Below, in pieces: positions 15,661 through 25,224 of a stretch of DNA of 64,000 nucleotides. The notes below the pieces were generated by a model, which was not told the DNA's origin, did not search any database, and saw only the letters and a list, made by a program, of their open reading frames with translations. Within the stretch, counting starts at the first letter, position 1, and each line of letters opens with the position of its first letter. The position numbers were made by a program, and so were the translations under genes. Source of the DNA: DASSUW01 sp963835525 (GTDB lineage Bacteria > Actinomycetota > Thermoleophilia > Solirubrobacterales > Solirubrobacteraceae); the NCBI GenBank assembly GCA_963835525.1, contig CAWIFM010000004.1, positions 682,001-746,000 of the forward strand. The letters run 5' to 3'.

Positions 15661-15685
15661 CGAACTTTATGGTACGCTCCCGCCG

Positions 15686-16297
15686 ATGTCAAGCCCGACC
15701 ACCGACGGACGCGCCCTCCGCGGGCAGGCCACGCGCGACCGGATCGTCGACGCGGCGCGCGACGTCCTCGTGGAGCAGGGGCACGGCGGTACGAGCACGC
15801 GCGCGGTGGCTGACCGGGCGGGCGTGCGCCTCTCGCTCGTCCACTACCACTTCGGCGGCAAGCAGGGCCTGCTGGTCGAGGTGCTCGCGCGCGAGAACGA
15901 GCAGCTGCTCGAGCGCCAGCGCGAGCTCTACGCCGCCCCCGGCCCCCTGGCCGAGAAGTGGCGCGTCGCCTGCGACCTGCTCGACCATGACCTCGAGTCC
16001 GGCTACGTGCGCGTGCTGTGGGAGCTGTGGGCGGCGGGCCTTGCCGACCCCGAGCTGGCCGCGGGCTGGCGCTCGGCGACGGCCGGCTGGCGCGACCTGA
16101 TCACGTCGGTCTTCGAGGCCTGGTCGGAGGAGCTGGACATCGAGCTGCCGCTCCGCCCCCGCGCGCTCGCGTCGCTGGTGGCCAACCTGTTCCAGGGAAT
16201 CGAGATCGAGCTGCTGGCCGGCGTCGACGAGATCGACGCGCCGCACCGCGAGGTCCTCGACGCGTTCGGCGCCCTCATCGCGCGCGCCGAGGCGTGA
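15686..16297 (+). CDS. TetR-family transcriptional regulator
   Basis: A 203-residue regulator. ATG 15686 fits the family; an upstream GTG at 15644 would place the operator inside the gene. The HTH is RDRIVDAARDVLVEQGHGG, then TSTRAVADRAGVRLSLVHYH with FGGKQGLL. The ligand domain runs to the end (FEAWSEELDIELPLRPRALA, with the late FQGIEIELLAG helix). The gene is divergent from the tautomerase/fusion operon and overlaps the fasciclin lipoprotein gene (GTGA), so that gene is co-expressed. Confidence 0.92.
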   Translation: MSSPTTDGRALRGQATRDRIVDAARDVLVEQGHGGTSTRAVADRAGVRLSLVHYHFGGKQGLLVEVLARENEQLLERQRELYAAPGPLAEKWRVACDLLDHDLESGYVRVLWELWAAGLADPELAAGWRSATAGWRDLITSVFEAWSEELDIELPLRPRALASLVANLFQGIEIELLAGVDEIDAPHREVLDAFGALIARAEA

Positions 16298-16815
16298 GGT
16301 ATCTCTGCATCCTGCTCGCGCTCGCCGCGGCCGGATGCGGGGGATCTGACGAGCCCACCGCGGTCAGCGGCCCGCTGTGCGCGCAGCTGCCGAGCGGCGA
16401 CGACCCCGGCGCGCCCGCCTCGCTGCGCGACGAGCCCGCCGGCGTCGCGCTCACCTGGATCCCCGTCGTGACCACGTTCGAGGCGGCCGTCCGTGCGTCC
16501 GGCATCTCCCTCGACGACACCACGATCCTCGCCCCCACCGACGACGCTTTCGCCAAGGCCTACGGCCGCCAGGAGCTCGACGAGCTGCTGCTCGAGCGCC
16601 CGCGCGAGCTGCTCGAGGCGCACATCGTGGAGGGCGAGCGCTCGCTCGCCGACCTGCTCGACGCGGGTGAGGTCACCACGCGCGCCGGCGACATGATCGA
16701 GATCGAACCGGCAGACGCCATGGCGCGGCTCGGCGGCCGCGCCACGACGGTCTGCGCCGACTACGACGTCGCCGGCGCCCGCATCCACGTCATCGACGGC
16801 GTCCTCAGCAGATGA
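16294..16815 (+). CDS. Fasciclin (FAS1)-domain lipoprotein
   Basis: A 173-residue protein from GTG 16294, overlapping the TetR stop. The N-terminus is a lipoprotein signal (CILLALAAAGC-G-G). The FAS1 domain includes TTILAPTDDAFAKAYG (H1 box), LLEAHIVEGERSLADLL and the terminal H2-like box IHVIDGVL. Such proteins are surface adhesion or ligand-binding proteins. It is shorter than most FAS1 domains at the N-terminal side. Its 3' end overlaps the convergent M14 peptidase gene by 11 bases. Confidence 0.85.
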   Translation: MRYLCILLALAAAGCGGSDEPTAVSGPLCAQLPSGDDPGAPASLRDEPAGVALTWIPVVTTFEAAVRASGISLDDTTILAPTDDAFAKAYGRQELDELLLERPRELLEAHIVEGERSLADLLDAGEVTTRAGDMIEIEPADAMARLGGRATTVCADYDVAGARIHVIDGVLSR

Positions 16816-18412
16816 TCCTCCGGGCGGCCACCATCGGCTCCGCCGCCTCCCCGTCGAGCAGCAGCGGGATCAGCCCGCGCTGCGCCTGTCGCATCGGCAC
16901 GAAGTAGCGGTCCCGCTTCACTCGCAGCACGTGGATGCCGTGCGCGGCCAGGCGCTCGCCGACCGGCCGGCCATCCGGCTGCGGCCCCTTGAACTGCAGC
17001 TCGTCGAGCAGGTAGCCGCAGGGCGGCTCCTCGAGCACGCCCTCGGCCGGCTCGTCCGGCGGCGGGCTCTCGCCCGGGCCTGGCTGGGCGGGGATCGGAT
17101 ACGAGCCGCGGAACACGATCCGCCCGCGGTTGGAGCGCTGGAACCTGATCGACTTCTCGATGGCCCGCTCGATCGCGCGCTCGTTCTCGTGCTGGTAGTC
17201 GAGGAACGTCTGGTACGTGTAGAGCGCCGAGTAGGTCTTGCGGCGCCGGTTGTTCGGCGTGTTGGTCTCGTTGGGGCGCGTCGCCCCGCCCGAGCTGCGC
17301 GCCTCCAGCAGCGAGCCGACGACGCTCTTGAGCCCCATCGTGTTGCGCAGGATCGTCTCCTGGCTGAGCCCCACCGCGCCGCCGTTCTCGCAGCCGTACG
17401 GGCAGAACCACCAGCCGTCGCGCGAGCCGTGGCCGTACATCCAGCCCTCGATCATCCCGCGCGACTGGTCGAAGATCGACTTCGCCACGTTGAGGTGCCG
17501 CGGCGGCAGCACCGGCAGGTCGCCGGCGCGGCTGTTGCCGAACTCGTGCCCGTCGAACGCCGCCTCCGGGCTGTAGTCGCGCATCATCTTCACGAACGCG
17601 AAGGTCTCCGGCTGGCGGATCAGCGAGTAGTCGCGATTGAGGTCCTGCCCGGTCGAGTTGCCGCGCACGTTGAGCGCCCGGCCGTCGCCGTTGATCGTCG
17701 GCACGATCAGCACGGTCGCGTCGTCGAGGATGTCCCGGGTCCGGCGGTCACGGCTGAACGCGAGCTCGCGGGCGAGGATCATGCACGCCTCGCGCGATGA
17801 CGGCTCGTTGCCGTGCACGTTGCAGTTGACCAGCGCCGCCGTCCCCTTGGCCACGTCGCGCGCCGTGCGCGGCGGCTTCGGGTAGCCGATCACGAACATG
17901 TTGATCGGGCGCCCGAGCAGGGTGCGGCCGATCTCCACCACGCGCACGCGCTCGCTGGCCTCGTCGAGCGCCTTCGTGTACTCGTACTCGCCCGCGTCGC
18001 TGGTGTACTGCGCGGCCTGGGTGATCTCCCACTGCGTGCGCAAGCTCGGGTCGCCCCACGGCGGGTTCGTGGTGGCGAACACGGGCGCCGAGAACGGCTG
18101 CCCGGTCGCGCGGACGCGCCACTGGTAGCGGTCGCCCGGGTTGAAGCCCGCGTCGGCGAACGTCGGCGCCTCGGGCGTCAGCGTCCGGTTCGGGCGCCAG
18201 ACGCCGACGATCGCCGGTGGGCCCGTCGCCACGTCGTCGGCGCCCACCGGCGTGCGTTCGATGTCGTACGAGGTCGCGCCGGCCACCGGCGCCCAGCTCA
18301 GGGTCGCGAAGCCGTCGCCCTGCCGGACGTCCAGACCCGTGACCTCCTGCGCCGCCGCCGTGTCGGCTCCCACCGCCAGCGCGACCAGCGCAGCCACCAA
18401 TGAGGTGCGCAT
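16805..18412 (-). CDS. Secreted zinc carboxypeptidase, peptidase M14 family
   Basis: A 535-residue exported protein with a Sec signal (LVAALVALAVGADTAAAQ). Residues about 24-115 form a fibronectin type III-like domain (GFATLSWAPVAGATSYDIER, then RYQWRVRA). The M14 domain follows, with zinc ligands in NVHGNEPSSRE (H-x-x-E), the substrate-site pattern DLNRDYS and a late His in FDGHEFGN. C-terminal sequence to 535 has no obvious anchor. It probably trims peptides outside the cell. It is convergent with the FAS1 gene and starts 46 bases past the end of the exporter operon. Confidence 0.88.
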   Translation of the reverse strand: MRTSLVAALVALAVGADTAAAQEVTGLDVRQGDGFATLSWAPVAGATSYDIERTPVGADDVATGPPAIVGVWRPNRTLTPEAPTFADAGFNPGDRYQWRVRATGQPFSAPVFATTNPPWGDPSLRTQWEITQAAQYTSDAGEYEYTKALDEASERVRVVEIGRTLLGRPINMFVIGYPKPPRTARDVAKGTAALVNCNVHGNEPSSREACMILARELAFSRDRRTRDILDDATVLIVPTINGDGRALNVRGNSTGQDLNRDYSLIRQPETFAFVKMMRDYSPEAAFDGHEFGNSRAGDLPVLPPRHLNVAKSIFDQSRGMIEGWMYGHGSRDGWWFCPYGCENGGAVGLSQETILRNTMGLKSVVGSLLEARSSGGATRPNETNTPNNRRRKTYSALYTYQTFLDYQHENERAIERAIEKSIRFQRSNRGRIVFRGSYPIPAQPGPGESPPPDEPAEGVLEEPPCGYLLDELQFKGPQPDGRPVGERLAAHGIHVLRVKRDRYFVPMRQAQRGLIPLLLDGEAAEPMVAARRIIC

Positions 18413-18458
18413 GCGAAGTCCCCCCTGCTTGTTGCCCGCTGCCGGAGTTGTACCCCTT

Positions 18459-19220
18459 TCAGCGGTAGACCGCGCGGTAGTTGCGCACCGTGAGCGGCAG
18501 GCCGATCGCCGCGAGCCCGGCGATCACCGCGAACGCCACGCCGATCGAGCCCCAGTCGAAGCCGGTCAGCGTCAGGTCGCGCATCGCGGTCAGCACGTGC
18601 TCGGTGGGATTGGCGCCCATGATCGCCCGCAGCACGCCGCTCGGCACCTGCTCCTCCACCTGGTAGGCCGAGGTGAGGAAGATCAGCAGGAAGGCGGCCG
18701 GATAGACCGCCTGCACCACCGCGGGGTCCTTGGTGCGCAGCGCCAGGTTGGCGGTGAGCACGCCGAAGGTGACGATCCCGAACAGCGTGCCGAGCAGGAG
18801 CATCACCAGCGCGCCGGCGAGCCCGCCGGCGATGTGGGCGCCGAACGCCAGCGCCAGCAGCAGGATCGCGCCGGCCTGCACGAACAGGCGCACGCCGTCG
18901 CCGATCAGGCGGCCGGCCATGATCGCGCCGATCGACGTCGGCGTGGTCAGCAGCTTGTAGAGGTAGCGGTTCTGGAAGTCGGTTGCGAGCCCCACCGCGG
19001 CGTTGGCGATCCCGGGCAGCGTGGTCATCAGCACCGCCGCGGGGGCCAGGTACTCGTAGTAGTTGTCGGTCGGGAACCCCGGCAGGTGCTTGACGTTCTC
19101 GAACAGGCCGCCGAAGACGACGTACATCATCAGCACCGGCGCGAGCGAGAAGACGAGCACCATCGGGTTGCGCGGGAACTGGACCAGCGTCCGCCGGACC
19201 AGGAGCCAGGTAGCGCTCAT
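18459..19220 (-). CDS. ABC-2 type exporter permease
   Basis: A 253-residue membrane protein from ATG 19220. Six hydrophobic segments are visible, with the ABC-2 features VRRTLVQFPRNPMVLVFSLA at the N-terminus, FQNRYLYKLLTTPTSIGAIM as coupling loop and MGANPTEHVLTAMRDLTLTG near the end. The start overlaps the ATPase stop by four bases (ATGA), so the two are coupled. It resembles the 12544 permease only at family level. The exported substrate is unknown. Confidence 0.9.
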   Translation of the reverse strand: MSATWLLVRRTLVQFPRNPMVLVFSLAPVLMMYVVFGGLFENVKHLPGFPTDNYYEYLAPAAVLMTTLPGIANAAVGLATDFQNRYLYKLLTTPTSIGAIMAGRLIGDGVRLFVQAGAILLLALAFGAHIAGGLAGALVMLLLGTLFGIVTFGVLTANLALRTKDPAVVQAVYPAAFLLIFLTSAYQVEEQVPSGVLRAIMGANPTEHVLTAMRDLTLTGFDWGSIGVAFAVIAGLAAIGLPLTVRNYRAVYR

Positions 19221-19948
19221 GCCGCCACCGCCTGCAGGTAGACGTGCTCGAGCGAGCCGAGCTCGCGCGGCGCGCCCTCCATGACGATCTGCCCGTGGTC
19301 CACGATGACGATGCGGTCGCATAGCCGGTCGGCCTCCTCCATGTAGTGGGTGGTGAGCACGACGGTCGTGTCGTCGAGCTGCTCGAGCGCGTCCCAGATC
19401 ACGTTGCGGGCGAGCGGGTCCAGGCCCTCGGTCGGCTCGTCGAGGAAGACGATCGGCGGCCGGTGGATGAGCGCGGAGGCGAGGTCGACCCGCCGCTTCG
19501 TCCCGCCCGAGTACTCGCCCATGCGCCGGCCGGCCGCCTCCTCGAGGCCGACCAGCTCGAGCAGCTCGCTCGCGCGCCCGGCGGCCTCGCGGCGCGACAG
19601 GCCCAGCAGGCGGCCCTGGAGCACGAGGTACTCGCGGCCGGTGGCCAGCTCGTCGACCCCGACCTCCTGCATCGCGACGCCGATCCGCCGGCGGACCTCG
19701 CGCGCGTCGGCGACCACGTCGAACCCGGCCACCGTGACGGTGCCGCCGGTCGGGCGCACGAGCGTCCCGAGCATGCCCATCGTGGTCGACTTGCCGGCCC
19801 CGTTGGGGCCGAGGATCCCGAAGATCTCGCCGCGGCGGACGCGGAAGGAGATCCCGCGCACCGCCTCTGTGCCGTTCGGGTAGCGCTTGGCGAGGCGCTC
19901 GGCGACGATTGCGTAGTCGGTCATGGCCGGCATCGTCGCCGCGGCCAT
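19217..19948 (-). CDS. ABC exporter ATPase
   Basis: A 243-residue ATPase. ATG 19948 has a ribosome site (TAGGAG, 8 bases upstream), which favours it over ATG 19924. Motifs: Walker A GPNGAGKST, VAMQEVG at the Q-loop, signature YSGGTKRRVDLA, Walker B IVFLDEPTEGLDP and switch histidine in VVLTTHYMEEADRL. It pairs with the ABC-2 permease downstream in a two-gene exporter operon, divergent from the AfsR-like regulator gene (48-base gap), which may control it. Confidence 0.92.
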   Translation of the reverse strand: MAAATMPAMTDYAIVAERLAKRYPNGTEAVRGISFRVRRGEIFGILGPNGAGKSTTMGMLGTLVRPTGGTVTVAGFDVVADAREVRRRIGVAMQEVGVDELATGREYLVLQGRLLGLSRREAAGRASELLELVGLEEAAGRRMGEYSGGTKRRVDLASALIHRPPIVFLDEPTEGLDPLARNVIWDALEQLDDTTVVLTTHYMEEADRLCDRIVIVDHGQIVMEGAPRELGSLEHVYLQAVAA

Positions 19949-19996
19949 TTACCCGGCTCCTACCGGGCGCCTACACGGCGTGGTTATGGTCGGCAG

Positions 19997-22733
19997 GTGG
20001 ACTTCCGCGTTCTCGGCTCCCTGCAGGTGGTTCGCGACGGTCGCCCGCACGCCCCGCGGGCCGGCAAGGAGCGCGCGGTGCTGTCGCGGCTGCTGCTCGA
20101 CCCGGGGCGGACGGTGTCACCCGAGGCCCTGCTCGAGGCGGCCTGGCCGGGCGAGCCGCGCGACGCCGCGGCGCGCTCGCTGTCGGTCCGCCTCGCGAGC
20201 CTGCGGGCGTTCCTGGAGCCGGGGCGCGAGCGCGGCGCGCCCTCCGCCCTGCTGGTGCGCGACGGCGCCGGCTACCGGCTGGCCGTCGCCCCCGACGCCG
20301 TCGACGCGCATCGCTTCCAGCAGCTCGTCGAGCAGGGCGAGTTCGAGGCGGCGCTCGACCTGTGGGGCGCGCCGTACGAGGACCTGGTCGACGTCCCGGC
20401 CGCGCAGGCCGAGATCCAGCGGCTCGAGGCGCTCGCCGTGCGGGCACGAGTCGGCCGCGCCCGCGCGCTCGTCGAGCGCGGCCGGCACGAGGAGGCGCTC
20501 GACGATCTGCGCCGCCTGACCGACGCCGAGCCGCTGCAGGAGGACGTCGCCCGCGTCCTCGCGCTCGCGCTCTACCGCTCCGGCCGCCAGGTCGAGGCGC
20601 TCGACGCGCTGCGCGAGCTCGGACGGCGGCTCGGCGAGCTCGGGCTGGCCGCCGGCCCCGACACGCGGGCGCTCGAGCAGCAGATCCTCAACCACGACCT
20701 CCAGGCGGCCGCCAGGGGCACGCCCGTGCCGCGGCGCGCGAGCCGCTTCGTGGGCCGTGAGGACGAGCGCGAGCGCGCCGGCACGCTGCTCGCTGACGGG
20801 CGGCTCGTGACGATCGCGGGCGTCGGCGGCGCCGGCAAGAGCCGCCTCGCGCTCGAGCTGGCCGCTGAGCTCGCCGACCGCTTCCCGGACGGGCTCTGGT
20901 GGTGCGAGCTGGCGCCGCTGGCACGTGCCGAGGACGTGCCCGGCGCGATCGCCGAGGCCGTCGGGATCGAGCTCGCGGGGCTGCAGCCGATCGCCGACCA
21001 CCTCGGCCACCGGCGCGGCCTGCTCGTGCTCGACAACTGCGAGCACCTGCTCGACGGCGTCGCGCTCGCGGTCGAGCGGCTGCTCGCGGCCGGCGGCCCG
21101 CTGCGCGTGCTGGCCACGAGCCGGGCGCCGCTGGGCGTCGACGGCGAGCGCGTCCTGCCTCTGGAAGGGCTCGACGACGCGGCAGCGCGCGAGCTGTTCC
21201 TCGCCCGCGCGAGCGGCTCGCTCGATGACGAGGACCTCGCTGTCGCAGAGATCTGCCGCCGCATCGACGGGCTGCCGCTGGCGATCGAGCTGGCGGCCGG
21301 GCGGACGCGTTCCCTGACGGCGACCGAGATCGCCGCGCGTGTCGGCGAGAGCTTCCAGCTGCTGGCCGTCTCCGGCCGCCGCGGCGACGCGCGTCACGAC
21401 ACGCTGCAGGCGGCGATCGACTGGTCCTACGACCTGCTCGAGGAGCCCGAGCGGCAGCTCTTCGAGCGCCTGTCGGTCTTCCAGCGCGGCTGCACGCTCG
21501 CCGCCGCGGAGGAGGTCTGCGACGGCACCGCGGACGTGCTCGACCGGCTCGTCGCCCACTCGATGGTGACCGCCACGGCGACCGCGGGCGTGACGCGCTA
21601 CGGCATGCTCCAGAGCCTGCGCGAGTACGCCGCCGCGCGGCTCGAGCGGCGCGGCGAGTCACGGCGCCGTGCGCGACCGCCACGCCGACCATCACCTGCG
21701 GCGCGTCGAGCGCGTGGCCGAGGACTTCGCCGGCTGGCGCGACCCGAGCCTGCCCCTGGCCCAGGACTTCGACGACCTGCGCGGCGCGGTGCGCTGGTGC
21801 ATCGCCGCCGACGAGCGGCCCGAGCGCGCCTTCGCGCTGCTGGCGCCGCTGTGGGCGACGGCGCACTCGACGCACGCGCACGAGATCGCCGTGCTGGCCG
21901 AGGAGGCGCTCGCGCGGTGGCCGCACAGCGCGGCCGTGCTGGGAACGGCCGCCACCGCCCGGCTCGTGACGGGCGACGCCTCGCGCGCCGCCGAGCACGC
22001 CGGGCGTGCTCTGGAGCTCGACGGCGGCGCGCTGATCGCGCTGCGCGCCCGCGGGCTGCTGCAGCTCGCGAGCGGCGAGCTGCCCGAGGCGCTCGCCCTG
22101 CTGCGCGACGTCAGCGAGCGCTCCCGCCGCGCAGGCAACCGGGCGCTCGCGATCGACGTCGACGGCTTCGTGGCCGAGGCGCTCGAGGCGATCGGGCAGC
22201 ACGCGGCGGCCGTGGCGCTGGCCACGCGGCTGCGTGCCGAGGCGGACGAGCTCGGCCTCGTCTTCTCGCGCCGCTGGGCCTTCTACGTCAGCGGCGCGGT
22301 GGCGCTCGCCCAGGATCCGGCCGCGGCGCGCGGCTGGTTCGAGGCCGGCGCGGCGACCGTGCCGCCGGGGTGCCAGCACAACGTCGCGCGCTTCCTCGTG
22401 CGCGGGCTCGGCGTCGCCGCCGTGCTCGAAGGCCGGCATGACGACGCCGCCGCCCACCTGCTCGACGCGCTCGGCCAGGACGAGGCGATCGGCGACGGCC
22501 ACCAGCAGGCCATCACGCTGATGGCGATCGCGCTGCTGCTCGCGGAGCGCGGCCGGTCCGAGGCCGCCGCAGAGCTCGCGGCCGCGGCCGACCGGGCGCG
22601 CACGGTGGCGCCCCTGGACGTGCTCGACTGGGTCGTGACCGCCCGCACCGCGAGCCGCGTCGCCGCCGACCGTCGCGCGGCGGGCGGCCTGCGCGAGGCG
22701 CGCGAGCTGGCGCGCGCCGCGCTGGAGCGGTAG
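19997..22733 (+). CDS. AfsR/SARP-like regulator (BTAD, NTPase, TPR), frameshifted at about 21659
   Basis: From GTG 19997 the first frame gives a winged-helix OmpR-type domain (VDFRVLGSLQVVRDGRPHAP), a BTAD domain (to about residue 235) and a STAND-type NTPase with GVGGAGKSRLA, VLDNCEHLLDGVA and GLPLAIELAAGRT. At 21659 one extra T breaks the frame. The C-terminal part continues one base further on (VRDRHADHHLRRVERVAEDF) as TPR-like helical repeats to the stop at 22733. Removing the T gives one 911-residue protein, normal for the family. Either a sequencing error or a recent null mutation. AfsR-like proteins activate secondary-metabolite genes, and the divergent exporter is a possible target. 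Confidence 0.8.
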
Positions 22734-22736
22734 TCC

Positions 22737-24283
22737 CTAGGCGGGCACTTCGATGACGGTCGGGCCAGGACGCTCGAGTGCCGCGCGCAGCGCGGCCGCC
22801 AGCTCGTCCCGGCCGTTCACGCGAACGCCCTCGCCGCCGAACGCGCGCCCGAGCGCGGGCAGGTCCGGGACCCTGAGGTCGACCCCGACCGGGTCGATCC
22901 CCTCCTCGAGCATCTGGTTGCGGATCTCGCCGTAGCCGCCGTTGTTGGGCACCACCACCGGCAGCGGGATGCCGAGCTCGGCGGCGGTCACCAACTCGGC
23001 AACCGTGAACAGCAGCCCGCCGTCGCCCACCAGCGCGATGACCGGCCGCTCCGGCGCGGCCAGCTTCGCGCCGATCGCGGCGGGCACCGCGTAGCCGAGC
23101 GTGGCGTAGCCGGTCGGGTAGATGAAGCGCCGGCGCTCGTCCATCGGCAGGAAGTGCACCGCGCCGTAGTAGGCGGCCATCGTGCTGTCGCCGGCGAGGA
23201 TGCCGTCGGGACCGAGGACATCGTCGAGCGCTCCACGAGGTCGAGCCACGGCGCGCCGTCGGCGAGCGCCTCCTCGCGGATGGCCGCCCGCACCGGCTCG
23301 AGATCCTCCTCGGAGGCGCGGGCCGGGAGCTGGTCGAGCACGGCGCGAGCGTCGCCCGCGACGGCGACGTCGGCGGGCGCGTTCTTGTGCAGCTGCGCGG
23401 GATCGACGTCGACGCGTACGAGCCGGCGCAGCTCGGGCACTGGGCCCCAGAGGTCGCTCTCCCCCAACTCGGTCCCGACCGCGATGACCAGGTCGCGCTC
23501 CGCGAGCCAGCGCTGCGCGGCGCGCAGGCGGATCGAGGCGCCGAGCGAGAGCGGGTGGCGCTCGTCGACGATGCCCTTGCCGTTCACGGTGGTGACTACC
23601 GGGATGCCGAGCCGGAGCGCTGCCTCCGCCGCGCCGCGCGCGCCGCCGCCGAGCACGAGCGCCGGCCGCTCGGCGTCCGCGAGCAGCGCCGCGGCATGGT
23701 CGACGCCCGGCGTGGCGGGCGCGGGCGCGACGGTCTCGCCGAGCGTGACGGGGCCGCTGCCCGCCAGCACGTCGACGGGAACCTCCACGTGGACCGGCCG
23801 GGGCCGGCCGGAGGCGAAGTGGGCGAACGCCTCGTCGATCGCGGCGGCCGCCTCGGCGGGCGACGCGGCGCGCCGGCTCCAGGCGACGAGGGCGTCCATC
23901 GCCGCGCCCTGGTCCTTGCCCTCGTGCAGGTAGCCGGTGTCGCGGCCCTGCACGTCGGTCGGCATGGCCGGCGAGACGATCAGCACCGGCACCGAGTCGG
24001 CGTAGGCGGTGGCCGCCGCCGTGGCGGCGTTGATCACGCCCGGCCCGCTGGTCGCCAGGACCACGCCCGGGCGGCCCGACACCCGCGCGTAGCCGTCGGC
24101 GGCGTAGCCGCCGCCCTGCTCGTGGCGGGGCGTCACGTGACGGATGCCCGCCGCCGCCAGATGGCGATGGATGGGCAGCGTGTGCGTGCCGGGGATCCCG
24201 AAGACGAGCTCCACCCCGTGCGCGCGCAGCGCCTGGACGACGGCCTCGCCTCCGGTCATGGTGGGTGCCGAGACGGCGGTCAT
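22737..24283 (-). CDS. ThDP-dependent decarboxylase, acetolactate-synthase family, frameshifted at about 23230
   Basis: From ATG 24283 the protein shows the N-terminal Pyr domain with catalytic Glu (TPRHEQGGGYAADGYAR) and the central domain. At 23230 one G (minus strand) is missing, and the C-terminal PP domain continues in another frame with the ThDP motif GDGGLLFTVAE...NN. Restoring the base gives 515 residues. Coupling by ATGA overlap to a ureohydrolase gene suggests a 2-ketoarginine (5-guanidino-2-oxopentanoate) decarboxylase like AruI, making 4-guanidinobutyraldehyde. That is inference from context; acetolactate synthase or benzoylformate decarboxylase types are alternatives. Confidence 0.8.
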
Positions 24284-25224
24284 CGCAGCGCCGCGAGCGA
24301 GATCATCTCGTGGCAGGCGCTGGCCGCCAGCCACGCGGTGACGCCGCTCGGGTCGTAGGGCGGGGACACCTCCACGCAGTCGTAGGCGCGGAAGTCGATG
24401 CCGGTCAGCGCGCGCAGGTAGGCGAGCGCCTGGCCGCTCGTCGGCCCGCCGACCTCGGGCGTGCCCGTGCCGGGCGCGAAGGCGGGGTCGACGAAGTCGA
24501 TGTCGAAGGACAGGAACGCCGGCGCGTCGCCGACCCTTGCGCGGACGCGGTCGCCGTACTGCTCGGGCGTCATGTGCTGGAGACGCTCCCACGGGATGCA
24601 GTCGTAGCCGAGCTCGCCCGGCGCGGCCTCGTCGGCCGCCCCGTAGAGCGTCCCGCGCATCCCGGCCTGGACCGAGCGGTGCGGGTCGACCAGCCCCTCC
24701 TCCACGGCGCGCTTGAACACGGTGCCGTGGAAGTAGCGGGCGCCGTAGTACTCGTCCCAGACGTCGGCGTGGGCGTCGAGATGCACGAGCGCGAGCGGGC
24801 CGTGCACGCTCGCCGCGGCGCGCAGCTCCGCCAGCGCGATCGAGTGATCGCCGCCCACGACGAGCGGGACCACGCCGGCCTCGTGCAGCGGCGTCAGGTG
24901 CGCCGCGATCCGGGCCAGGCTCTCCTCGTGGTAGCCCGGGACGGTCGGCGCGTCGCCGTAGTCGACCATCGAGAGGCGCTCGACGACGTCGACGCCGAGC
25001 AGCGGGTTGTAGGGCCGCAGCAGCGCCGAGGCGCTGCGCACGGCCTCAGGCCCGAAGCGGGCGCCAGAGCGGAAGGACACGGCGTCGTCGGTCGGCACGC
25101 CGACGAACGCCAGGTCGACGTCCTCGGTCGTCTGCAAGTACGGCAGGCGCATGAACGTGCGCGGGCCGGTGAAGCGCGGCGCGACCGAGGCGTCCGGCGG
25201 GCGGTGGTGGACGGCGCCGATCAT
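24280..25224 (-). CDS. Ureohydrolase (agmatinase/guanidinobutyrase type)
   Basis: A 314-residue protein from ATG 25224. The binuclear manganese ligands are visible: GGDHSI, HLDAHADVWD and SFDIDFVDPAFAPGTGTPEV. It has the size and the N-terminal VGVPTDDAVSFRSGARFGP block of agmatinases, guanidinobutyrases and guanidinopropionases, not of arginases. The reaction would release urea from a guanidino compound. Beside a ThDP decarboxylase, guanidinobutyrase of the arginine transaminase route is a good guess. It is coupled by ATGA overlaps to the symporter gene upstream and the decarboxylase gene downstream. Confidence 0.88.
   Translation of the reverse strand: MIGAVHHRPPDASVAPRFTGPRTFMRLPYLQTTEDVDLAFVGVPTDDAVSFRSGARFGPEAVRSASALLRPYNPLLGVDVVERLSMVDYGDAPTVPGYHEESLARIAAHLTPLHEAGVVPLVVGGDHSIALAELRAAASVHGPLALVHLDAHADVWDEYYGARYFHGTVFKRAVEEGLVDPHRSVQAGMRGTLYGAADEAAPGELGYDCIPWERLQHMTPEQYGDRVRARVGDAPAFLSFDIDFVDPAFAPGTGTPEVGGPTSGQALAYLRALTGIDFRAYDCVEVSPPYDPSGVTAWLAASACHEMISLAALR

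Noticed and set aside
20117..21559. Long antisense frame inside the AfsR-like gene
   Set aside because: No motif or ribosome site; it is a codon-bias shadow of the AfsR-like gene.
22737..24283. Programmed ribosomal frameshift in the ThDP gene
   Set aside because: No slippery heptamer or downstream structure at the break, and five other genes have similar single-base breaks.
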